Below are positions 1 to 5,459 of a DNA stretch of 5,459 nucleotides, piece by piece; the stretch's first letter is position 1; each line of letters starts with the position of its first letter. This DNA comes from Gorillibacterium sp. (GTDB lineage: Bacteria; Bacillota; Bacilli; Paenibacillales; NBRC-103111). The notes below the pieces were generated by a model. It made no database searches and had not been told where the DNA came from. It was given only the letters and a program-made list of their open reading frames with translations. The stretch covers positions 1 through 5,459 of the forward strand of contig JAIMBU010000251.1 of the NCBI GenBank assembly GCA_023511325.1, in the 5' to 3' direction. The position numbers and the translations under genes were made by a program.

Positions 1-18
1 ATTCTATTTTGATTGGAT

Positions 19-24
19 AGGGGA
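19..24 (+). promoter_or_regulatory. Ribosome binding site of the beta-galactosidase
   Basis: The purine run AGGGGA ends seven bases before the ATG at 32, a normal Bacillota spacing. It lies only one base from the in-frame TTG at 26, so it argues for ATG 32 as the real start. Only 31 bases precede the gene, too few to show a promoter or operator. Confidence 0.7.
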
Positions 25-31
25 ATTGAAA

Positions 32-2098
32 ATGAACAAGAAAAATGTACCGATCAGCAGCAGACTACCCGTGTTCATGCATGGTGCAGATTATAATCCT
101 GATCAATGGCAACATGATCCGCAAATAATCGCGGAAGACATCCGATTAATGAAATTAGCTCATTGCAATGTTATGTCTGTAGGTATATTCTCTTGGGCTT
201 CACTAGAGCCTGAGGAAGGAATATTCAACTTTGATTGGTTGGATCGTATTCTGGATACCTTTACTGAGAACGGCATTTATGCCTGGTTAGCCACACCAAG
301 TGGGGCACGTCCTGCTTGGATGTCGCAGAAATATCCGGAGGTATTACGTGTCGGAGCGAATCGACAACGCAACCTGCATGGAGGTCGGCATAATCATTGC
401 TTCTCATCGCCAGTTTATCGCGATAAGGTGACGATCATGAATACTAAGCTTGCCGAGCGTTATGCGGCTCATCCCGCTGTAGTCGGTTGGCATATATCCA
501 ACGAGTATGGCGGCGAATGCCACTGTGATTATTGTCAGGACAACTTCCGGCAGTGGGTTAAAGCCAAATATGGAACGCTAGAGGCGCTTAACCTCGCTTG
601 GTGGGCTACATTCTGGAGCCATACCTACACGGATTGGTCACAGGTTGAATCGCCTGCTCCTCATGGTGAGACAAGCGTACACGGGCTAAATCTGGATTGG
701 AGACGTTTTGTTACCGACCAGACGATCAATTTCTATCAGCACGAGATTGAACCGATCAAAGCGGTTCATTCGGATTTGCCATGTACGGTTAATATGATGG
801 ACCTTTTCTACGATTTGGATTACCGTGAATTTGCCAAGGTCGTTGACGTTATTTCATGGGATGCTTATCCAACCTGGCATGAAGCAGATTCAGAGGGAGA
901 CCAAGCAGCATGGTTTGCTTTTAACCATGATTTATTCCGCTCCCTAAAGCACAAGCCCTTCATGTTAATGGAAAGCACACCTAGCTTGACGAATTGGCAA
1001 CCGGTCAGCAAATTGAAGAAGCCGGGCATGCATCGATTATCTTCATTGCAAGCCGTTGCGCACGGTTCGGATAGCGTCCAATATTTTCAGTGGCGGAAGA
1101 GTCGAGGCTCCAGTGAGAAATTTCATGGAGCGGTTATTGATCATGTGGGTCATGAGCATACACGAGTGTTTAATGATGTTTCATCGCTGGGCCAAACTTT
1201 ATCTAAGCTAACGGATTTGATTGGTACGTCGGTACCAGCTGAAGCAGCCATTCTGTTTGACTGGGAGAATCGCTGGGCCGTAAATGATTCCCAAGGACCG
1301 CGGAATAAGGGAATTCATTACGAAAAGACGGTCATGCAGCATTATCGCGCGCTTTGGGAGTTAGGCATTCCAACGGATGTGATTGGTTCAGGAGATGATC
1401 TATCGCCTTATAAGCTGCTCTTGGTCCCCATGGCTTATCTACTCCGCGAGGAGATGGGGCAGCAGATCGAACGTTTTGTTGCCAGTGGCGGGACTGTCGT
1501 CGTAACTTACTGGTCAGGTATAGTCAATGAGAATGATCTCTGTTATTTGAATGGATTTCCAGGGCCACTGCGAAAGCTGCTTGGCATATGGGCAGAGGAA
1601 ATCGAGGGACTACACGATCATGATCGGAACGCTGTGGTACTACAGCAAGGAAATGAGCTTGGGTTTGATGGTGCTTTCGAGGTTCATGAGCTTTGCGAAC
1701 TGATCCACTCAGAGGGTGCTGATGTCCTGGGGGTATATCAGGATGATTTCTACGCGGGGCGGCCAGCTTTGACCGTTCATGCTTTTGGACAAGGGAAGGC
1801 CTATTATTTGGCTGCTCGGATTAGCGAGCCTGCTTTCTACGAATCCTTTTATGGTAAGCTGGTTGAGGTCGCTGGCGTAAGGCGTTCAATCGATGCCCAG
1901 TTGCCTGCGGGTGTAACGGCACAGCTGCGCACGGATGGCCAATATGATTACGTGTTCCTGCTGAATTTTTCAGGTGTGGAAACCGTAATCAACTTGGATA
2001 CTCGCGATTATATTGATCTAGAAACGGGAGAAACCGTTTCGGGTGAACTTCAAATCCCTCTCTATGGGGTAAGAATTATAAAAAGTATCGTTCAATAG
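32..2098 (+). CDS. Beta-galactosidase, glycoside hydrolase family 42
   Basis: This enzyme hydrolyses terminal beta-D-galactosyl residues of small galactosides. No signal peptide is seen, so it should act in the cytoplasm on imported oligosaccharides. Translation from ATG 32 gives 688 residues, typical of GH42. The N-terminal G-A-D-Y-N-P-D-Q-W motif (about residues 18-26) opens the TIM barrel. The acid/base is Glu158 in H-I-S-N-E-Y-G-G and the nucleophile is Glu314 in M-L-M-E-S-T-P. Cys123, Cys163, Cys165 and Cys168 match the four-cysteine zinc site known in many GH42 enzymes. The barrel runs to about residue 390, followed by the trimerisation domain (about 400-610) and a small C-terminal beta domain. 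The frame is uninterrupted to TAG 2096-2098. An alternative TTG start at 26 adds two residues but is too close to the ribosome binding site. The true substrate (lactose, galactobiose or a plant galactan fragment) cannot be told from sequence. A terminator follows, so this gene ends its unit. Confidence 0.95.
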   Translation: MNKKNVPISSRLPVFMHGADYNPDQWQHDPQIIAEDIRLMKLAHCNVMSVGIFSWASLEPEEGIFNFDWLDRILDTFTENGIYAWLATPSGARPAWMSQKYPEVLRVGANRQRNLHGGRHNHCFSSPVYRDKVTIMNTKLAERYAAHPAVVGWHISNEYGGECHCDYCQDNFRQWVKAKYGTLEALNLAWWATFWSHTYTDWSQVESPAPHGETSVHGLNLDWRRFVTDQTINFYQHEIEPIKAVHSDLPCTVNMMDLFYDLDYREFAKVVDVISWDAYPTWHEADSEGDQAAWFAFNHDLFRSLKHKPFMLMESTPSLTNWQPVSKLKKPGMHRLSSLQAVAHGSDSVQYFQWRKSRGSSEKFHGAVIDHVGHEHTRVFNDVSSLGQTLSKLTDLIGTSVPAEAAILFDWENRWAVNDSQGPRNKGIHYEKTVMQHYRALWELGIPTDVIGSGDDLSPYKLLLVPMAYLLREEMGQQIERFVASGGTVVVTYWSGIVNENDLCYLNGFPGPLRKLLGIWAEEIEGLHDHDRNAVVLQQGNELGFDGAFEVHELCELIHSEGADVLGVYQDDFYAGRPALTVHAFGQGKAYYLAARISEPAFYESFYGKLVEVAGVRRSIDAQLPAGVTAQLRTDGQYDYVFLLNFSGVETVINLDTRDYIDLETGETVSGELQIPLYGVRIIKSIVQ

Positions 2099-2126
2099 GT
2101 GTAAGCCGATATAGATATTACATATT

Positions 2127-2171
2127 GGACTGATCCTTCTTCGCTTAAGCGGAGGGAGATCAGTCCTTTAT
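2127..2171 (+). terminator. Rho-independent terminator after the beta-galactosidase
   Basis: Arms at 2127-2144 and 2149-2166 pair over 18 positions with one mismatch and a few G-T pairs, closing on a TTAA loop. The outer nine pairs, GGACTGATC with GATCAGTCC, are perfect. The stem sits 28 bases after the stop codon. The T tract is short (CCTTTATA), so termination may be incomplete. No T tract follows the stem on the other strand, so it should work only in the + direction. Confidence 0.8.
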
Positions 2172-2553
2172 AGTGGAGCAGAAAGGAAAATAAGATGGTT
2201 TTTCCAGAAGTCGTTAAAATAGCAAAATTAGCAGAAGTGCTGAAGGTGAGTTGTGATTATCTATTGAGGGAGGATAAGACAGTTACTGCCGAAGTATCAA
2301 TGACGAGTGCCAATAGTTATGTTGTTGATTGGACTAAGCTTTATCCCATTCTTGGACAATATCAAAATACAGTTGACTGTGTGCACTATCATAAAACCTT
2401 TAAGGAAATGATCAAGGAGATGATGGTGACTCATCGTTACACTTTAGAAGATACAGTTTTGGTGCTTAAAGATTTGTTGTATCAAGTACATGTAGAGATG
2501 CAGAAGGAAGAAAACAAGACAATGGCTAACACTAAATTGGCAATACAGATACC

Positions 2554-2581
2554 TTTTTTAAAAAATTTACTGTTTTTTAAA
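2554..2581 (+). repeat. Short AT-rich direct repeat of TTTTTTAAA
   Basis: TTTTTTAAA occurs at 2554-2562 and again at 2573-2581, with a 19-base period. The first copy runs into six A residues, making T6A6. The block lies just upstream of a good -10 hexamer and could act as an UP-like or bent element. It is also prone to single-base slippage inside the regulator remnant's frame. That the repeat exists is seen directly; any role is inferred. Confidence 0.4.
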
Positions 2582-2601
2582 CTTTTAGCAGGGAGCGTCG
2601 T

Positions 2602-2607
2602 TATACT
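2602..2607 (+). promoter_or_regulatory. Candidate -10 element of the ABC transporter operon
   Basis: TATACT differs from the sigma-A -10 consensus at one base and lies 56 bases before the ATPase start codon. The upstream 50 bases are strongly AT-rich. No good -35 hexamer is found at 16-18 bases: the best nearby candidate, TTAAAC at 2577-2582, matches three of six with a 19-base spacer. There is no TGn extension. It is therefore a weak call, made because the transporter follows a terminated unit and a broken gene and needs its own promoter. Confidence 0.3.
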
Positions 2608-2622
2608 GTTCGACAATCTACT

Positions 2623-2632
2623 CGTGCGCACG
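2623..2632. repeat. Perfect 10-base palindrome CGTGCGCACG in the ABC operon leader
   Basis: The sequence equals its own reverse complement over ten bases and lies between the candidate -10 and the ribosome binding site, roughly ten bases after the expected transcription start. It could be a small operator half-site pair, but a palindrome this short can arise by chance. Confidence 0.3.
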
Positions 2633-2652
2633 GGAGTTGGCCAAGTACGAAT

Positions 2653-2657
2653 GGAGG
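2653..2657 (+). promoter_or_regulatory. Ribosome binding site of the ABC ATPase
   Basis: GGAGG ends six bases before ATG 2664 and nine before ATG 2667. The in-frame TTG at 2637 lies upstream of it and so cannot use it. This places the start at 2664 or 2667. Confidence 0.75.
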
Positions 2658-2663
2658 CAGGAA

Positions 2664-3542
2664 ATGATGCATGTTGTTATCCAGCAATTATGCAAGAAAT
2701 ATGGCAGCAAACAAGTGCTGAACGGAATTAACCTGACACTCAGTACGGGAATGTTCGGCTTACTCGGTCCCAATGGGGCGGGAAAATCAACTTTGATGCA
2801 AATATTGGCAACCGTAATACCGAAAACATCGGGGGATGTGCAGATTGGACATTGCAAGCTTGGGCAGGATGAACGTGAAATTCGTGGCTTGCTCGGCTAC
2901 CTGCCACAGGAGTTTGGCGTATATCGCAAGTTGACAGGTGCGGAATATCTCGATTATGTCGCGTCCATGAAGGGCATTACAAATGGTAAAGCCCGGAGGG
3001 AAGCGGTAGCTGATATGCTACGCAAAGTCAATCTGGAGGAGAAACGCCATGTGCGTATAGGCAAATATTCTGGCGGGATGAGGCAGCGCATCGGGATTGC
3101 CCAGGCGCTGCTTGGTGATCCGCAGTTCATTATTGTGGACGAGCCTACGGCAGGGCTTGATCCCGAAGAACGCATGCGATTTCGTGATATGCTGGCCGAG
3201 CTGGCCAAAGATCGAACTGTGCTGCTGTCTACACATGTCGTCGCCGATATCGATAATAACTGTCAGAGTATGGCGATTATGAGCGGGGGGCGCATCGTAT
3301 TTCACGGTACGCAAGACCAATTGCTCCAGCGTGTGCAGGGACAAGTATGGACGGTCCAGGTGGGCGATGAGAAACTCGCTGAGCTCAAGGAAGCCGGAGC
3401 CATCGTTACCGTGAGGCGTTCAGGTGCCGGCTATGAGGCGCGTATTCTTGCCAGCTCTGTCCCACTACCTGGAGCAGTCCAGGCAACGGCAGGGCTGGAG
3501 GACGGATATATCGCGGTCATGAGAGCGGGGAACAACCAATGA
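2664..3542 (+). CDS. ABC transporter ATP-binding protein
   Basis: This cytoplasmic ATPase should power the membrane protein encoded directly downstream. Translation from ATG 2664 gives 292 residues with every expected motif: Walker A G-P-N-G-A-G-K-S-T (35-43), Q-loop Gln82 in L-P-Q-E-F-G, signature S-G-G-M-R-Q (136-141), Walker B F-I-I-V-D-E (155-160), D-loop A-G-L-D (163-166) and H-loop His191 in S-T-H-V. Nothing catalytic is missing. The order and spacing fit a single nucleotide-binding domain of about 210 residues plus an 80-residue C-terminal extension, as in ATPases that serve ABC-2-type exporters. The start is set by GGAGG; ATG 2667 is an equally possible start one codon later, and TTG 2637 is unlikely. 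Its TGA overlaps the next ATG as ATGA, so the two proteins are probably made in a coupled way and work as one complex. The transported substrate is not shown by this subunit. Confidence 0.95.
   Translation: MMHVVIQQLCKKYGSKQVLNGINLTLSTGMFGLLGPNGAGKSTLMQILATVIPKTSGDVQIGHCKLGQDEREIRGLLGYLPQEFGVYRKLTGAEYLDYVASMKGITNGKARREAVADMLRKVNLEEKRHVRIGKYSGGMRQRIGIAQALLGDPQFIIVDEPTAGLDPEERMRFRDMLAELAKDRTVLLSTHVVADIDNNCQSMAIMSGGRIVFHGTQDQLLQRVQGQVWTVQVGDEKLAELKEAGAIVTVRRSGAGYEARILASSVPLPGAVQATAGLEDGYIAVMRAGNNQ
3527..3542 (+). promoter_or_regulatory. Translational coupling site between ATPase and permease
   Basis: The permease ATG (3539-3541) and the ATPase TGA (3540-3542) share the bases ATGA. The only Shine-Dalgarno-like run is GGGG at 3527-3530, eight bases upstream and inside the ATPase gene. 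This arrangement suggests that ribosomes finishing the ATPase restart on the permease. Confidence 0.6.
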
Positions 3543-5459
3543 GCCTGATTCGCTATTACAAAACCGAGCGCAAGCTACTGCTGCGCGGCCCAGGCTTGTA
3601 TCTGATGTTGGCAACCATGGCCGTCATCCTGTATTTGATTATTCAGACCGTCGATGCAAAATTGGATCGTGCCGTATACGTGATGGATATTTCTGAGGTG
3701 TATTGCAATGTAGCCATCATTATTTTGCCTTTGCTGGCAACGGCGATCGCACGGCGGGATGAAGAATGGAAGACAGCATCCATGATGGCCACCTTCCCGT
3801 ATCGGACATGGGAAATGGAGGCTGCACGCTTGCTCTGTGCAGCAACCCTTCCGTTAGCTGCTGCGCTCGTGCCGGTGGGGGCTTATGCATGGTTGGTCGT
3901 AAAGGATGGCAGCTCATGGGGAATGCGTGAATGGTATACCTCTGCTGTATTGGCTTCCTTTGCCATCCCGATGTTATTTGCAACTGTAATTGCCTACTTG
4001 GTAGGAATCCTGATCCGCAAGCGATACAGTTATTTGATCAGCTTCGTCCTGTTGTTGGGCTTGGCAATAATTATACCGTCTTTTTTTAAGAGCGACCGCC
4101 CTTCTATTTCATTACCGCCTCATACGCAGGTTTGGTTCGATTATTCACTAGTCAAATATATTGGTGAGTCCTACTCACGCATGTGGGGATTCATCTATGA
4201 TCCGGCGTTTTGGCTGCATCGCGGCATGGTTGCTGCTATAGCGGCAGGAATGGTCATGGCTGTTCTACTTGTAGGATGTGGGCGCAGGCGGGAACGGGTT
4301 AAGGCATGGCTGGTCTACCCCACGTTGCTGGTTCTGGGTGCAACATTGTTATGGGCAGGCAGTGCGATGTACGGACACTTGCAGGAACGGGTCGATATTG
4401 CGGATGCCAATGAACGTTTCTATCGCGAACGTCTTACTTCAGCCAATGATATCACGCAACAACGTGAACTGGAGCAACTGCTCGTTGCTGGAGTTGCAGC
4501 GGGTAAATATACGGAGGCGGATATTGGGGAGATGTCTCTTATCACCCTTAAAACAAAAGGGATTGGGATTACCAGTAATCCAAACGGGCTTACCAGCAAT
4601 CCGCTCTCGGTATCGCATATTAAAGATCTGCTTGTCGGAATGAAGTTCCAGGATCTGCACATTACCAGCTACAAGCTGGAGTTGGAATTACTGCCGCGGC
4701 ATGGGCTGGAAATACAGGCGACGATGCAAGCAAGCAATGGACAAGCGGAGACGCTAGGGCGATTCCCCATCATGCTGCGGCATATATTTGACGTACAGGA
4801 ACTGAAGGTGAACGGTGCTGCTGCAGCCTATGAGTGGGAAGAGGCTACAGATGTACTGTGGATCACTCCTGCTGCGGACGTTATGCCAGGCGAGCATCTG
4901 GAGATCGAAATGACATACAGCGGTACCCTAAATGATTGGCGGCACTATTATTCCTACGCTCCTAGCAGGGATCGATGGGAGCAGGCCGCTATCGTCGAGG
5001 ATAACAGGCTGTTCCTGCCAGCCTTTTACGGCTGGTACCCCGTTATCGGCAATAGCCGGCTATCGGAATTGGTTACACATCACTTCGGATTAATCGACGG
5101 ACTTAAGGAGCGCCGCCAGGCTGCAGATATTCTGGACACACACTTGCCACGCCCTATGGCGGGCTTTGAGGTTGCCGTCACAGGGCCAAGTGGCTTGAAA
5201 CTGTTCTCCAACGCCTCTGTCATTGCTAGTGAACAGGCTGGAGAGAAGGAAGCCACAGTAACGCGCCTGGAGCTTCCTGAAGCAAGTGGACTGACATTGT
5301 TTGGGGGCGATCTGCATCTTGCAGAAGCGACAGCAGGCGGCAAGACGTTGCGTCTGCTGACATCTGGCCAATTGCCTGCCCGTTCTGTGGAGGAAGCAGC
5401 ACAGTTGACAGCCAGGCAGTACGCCGAAGCGGCGCGTACTTTGAAAATGTTGGATGGAG
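3539..5459 (+). CDS. ABC-2-type permease fused to an extracytoplasmic M1 peptidase-like domain (3' end outside window)
   Basis: The frame is open from ATG 3539 to the window edge, giving 640 residues with no stop, so the gene is cut by the window. Hydrophobic segments suggest seven membrane helices at about residues 20-38, 55-71, 98-121, 135-158, 164-181, 229-247 and 257-277. Basic residues fall in the N-terminus (K8, R11, K12, R16) and in the loops RRDEEWK (72-78), RKR (160-162) and RRRERVK (249-255), putting these inside and everything after residue 280 outside. The 72-97 loop, with E75, E76, T79, P87 and R97, resembles the cytoplasmic loop of ABC-2 permeases. Residues about 400-640 look like the N-terminal beta domain of M1 peptidases: P-G-E-H-L-E-I-E-M-T-Y-S-G (450-462), F-Y-G-W-Y-P (496-501), F-E-V-A-V-T-G-P-S-G (543-552) then S-N (557-558), and G-G-D-L (589-592). 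The HExxH zinc motif of such peptidases would lie downstream and is not visible. It pairs with the ATPase upstream. ABC-2 permeases with M1-like domains are a known architecture whose substrates are mostly unknown. The permease call is firm; the M1 call rests on motif resemblance. Confidence 0.85.
   Translation, partial: MSLIRYYKTERKLLLRGPGLYLMLATMAVILYLIIQTVDAKLDRAVYVMDISEVYCNVAIIILPLLATAIARRDEEWKTASMMATFPYRTWEMEAARLLCAATLPLAAALVPVGAYAWLVVKDGSSWGMREWYTSAVLASFAIPMLFATVIAYLVGILIRKRYSYLISFVLLLGLAIIIPSFFKSDRPSISLPPHTQVWFDYSLVKYIGESYSRMWGFIYDPAFWLHRGMVAAIAAGMVMAVLLVGCGRRRERVKAWLVYPTLLVLGATLLWAGSAMYGHLQERVDIADANERFYRERLTSANDITQQRELEQLLVAGVAAGKYTEADIGEMSLITLKTKGIGITSNPNGLTSNPLSVSHIKDLLVGMKFQDLHITSYKLELELLPRHGLEIQATMQASNGQAETLGRFPIMLRHIFDVQELKVNGAAAAYEWEEATDVLWITPAADVMPGEHLEIEMTYSGTLNDWRHYYSYAPSRDRWEQAAIVEDNRLFLPAFYGWYPVIGNSRLSELVTHHFGLIDGLKERRQAADILDTHLPRPMAGFEVAVTGPSGLKLFSNASVIASEQAGEKEATVTRLELPEASGLTLFGGDLHLAEATAGGKTLRLLTSGQLPARSVEEAAQLTARQYAEAARTLKMLDG
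4569..4602 (+). repeat. In-frame 21-base tandem duplication in the permease gene
   Basis: TTACCAGTAATCC (4569-4581) recurs as TTACCAGCAATCC (4590-4602), one base different and exactly 21 bases apart. It encodes two copies of T-S-N-P (residues 345-348 and 352-355) in the extracytoplasmic region just after the membrane part. The seven-codon period keeps the frame, as expected from a small duplication in a tolerant linker. Confidence 0.55.

Larger units (their letters stand above)
2174..2731 (+). pseudogene. N-terminally truncated XRE-family (HTH_3) regulator remnant
   Basis: The open frame from ATG 2195 to the stop at 2729-2731 codes for 178 residues. Its first 25 residues look like the last two helices of an HTH_3 domain: F-P-E-V-V-K-I-A, then KLAEVLKVSCDYLL. 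In-frame codons before the ATG (2174-2194, WSRKENK) continue that match, resembling the S-R-x-E-N-x-x-x-x-P stretch at the end of the recognition helix. An in-frame TAG at 2171-2173 blocks anything earlier, so helices 1 to 3 are missing. A Shine-Dalgarno-like AAAGGA (2182-2187), seven bases before ATG 2195, could allow a short protein to be made, but it could not bind DNA in the usual way. The middle part (about residues 45-110) is plausible protein with an E-D-T-V-L-V-L-K-D segment; I do not recognise that domain. The last 23 codons overlap the next gene in another frame, so the tail is probably not original. The region is AT-richer than its neighbours: 22 of 60 bases are G or C at 2461-2520, against 36 of 60 at 3061-3120. 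A functional short HTH-less protein remains possible. Confidence 0.65.

Noticed and set aside
26..31. TTG start two codons before ATG 32 for the beta-galactosidase
   Set aside because: It lies one base from the AGGGGA ribosome binding site, too close for initiation, whereas ATG 32 has a seven-base spacer.
2637..2663. TTG start nine codons before ATG 2664 for the ABC ATPase
   Set aside because: The GGAGG site lies downstream of this TTG, and the extra residues (MAKYEWRQE) add nothing recognisable to the ATPase domain.
3097..3282. Plus-strand 61-codon open frame inside the ATPase gene
   Set aside because: It is an alternative frame across the signature-to-H-loop region, with no ribosome binding site and no recognisable protein.
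2618..3344. Minus-strand open frames at 2618-2857, 2954-3208 and 3018-3344
   Set aside because: They lie opposite the ATPase gene, whose Walker A, signature, Walker B and H-loop motifs prove the + frame. Their translations show no domain.
32..3542. A single sugar-utilisation operon joining the beta-galactosidase and the ABC genes
   Set aside because: A strong terminator hairpin and a broken regulator separate them, and the ATPase and permease are of the exporter/ABC-2 type. No sugar-binding protein or sugar-uptake permease is present.
3720..3983. Minus-strand open frame of 87 codons
   Set aside because: It is antisense to the membrane helices of the permease and has no features of its own.
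4278..4662. Plus-strand 121-codon frame (4278-4643) and two minus-strand frames at 4420-4662
   Set aside because: All overlap the uninterrupted permease frame, which has consistent membrane topology and domain resemblance. The alternatives look like random translation.
5080..5371. Two overlapping minus-strand open frames near the right edge
   Set aside because: They are antisense to the M1-like part of the permease gene, overlap each other in different frames and show no domain.

Overview
The window most likely comes from a Gram-positive Bacillota, probably Paenibacillus or a close relative. This is inferred from purine-rich Shine-Dalgarno sites 6-8 bases from the start codons, the family of the beta-galactosidase, the family of the ABC permease, and mid-range base composition. 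No rRNA or other marker is present, so the genus is a judgement rather than something seen. Every gene I can support is on the + strand, in the order beta-galactosidase, broken regulator, ABC ATPase, ABC permease.

Positions 1-2098 hold a complete glycoside hydrolase family 42 beta-galactosidase. It has both catalytic glutamates and a four-cysteine metal site, and no signal peptide, so it should act inside the cell. A strong hairpin at 2127-2166 ends this unit. Positions 2174-2731 hold the rear part of an XRE (HTH_3) regulator: the recognisable homology starts abruptly behind an in-frame stop a few bases after the hairpin, so most of the DNA-binding domain is missing. Its open frame also runs 68 bases into the next gene.

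Positions 2664-3542 encode a complete ABC transporter ATPase with all expected motifs. It is coupled by an ATGA stop/start overlap to a large membrane protein (3539 to the window end) whose reading frame is open at the right edge. That protein has seven predicted membrane helices with an ABC-2-type permease layout, followed by more than 350 residues that the positive-inside rule places outside the membrane. The outside part resembles the N-terminal beta domain of M1 (aminopeptidase N type) metallopeptidases, and the zinc-binding region would lie beyond the window. The ATPase and permease almost certainly form one exporter-type complex. Nothing in the sequence links that complex functionally to the beta-galactosidase.

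The most interesting item is the permease/M1-like fusion. It is not a wholly new architecture, since ABC-2 permeases joined to M1-type peptidase domains are known, but the substrate is unknown. The other notable item is the decapitated regulator at the unit boundary. I found no RNA genes, CRISPR arrays, insertion sequences, attachment sites or origins.
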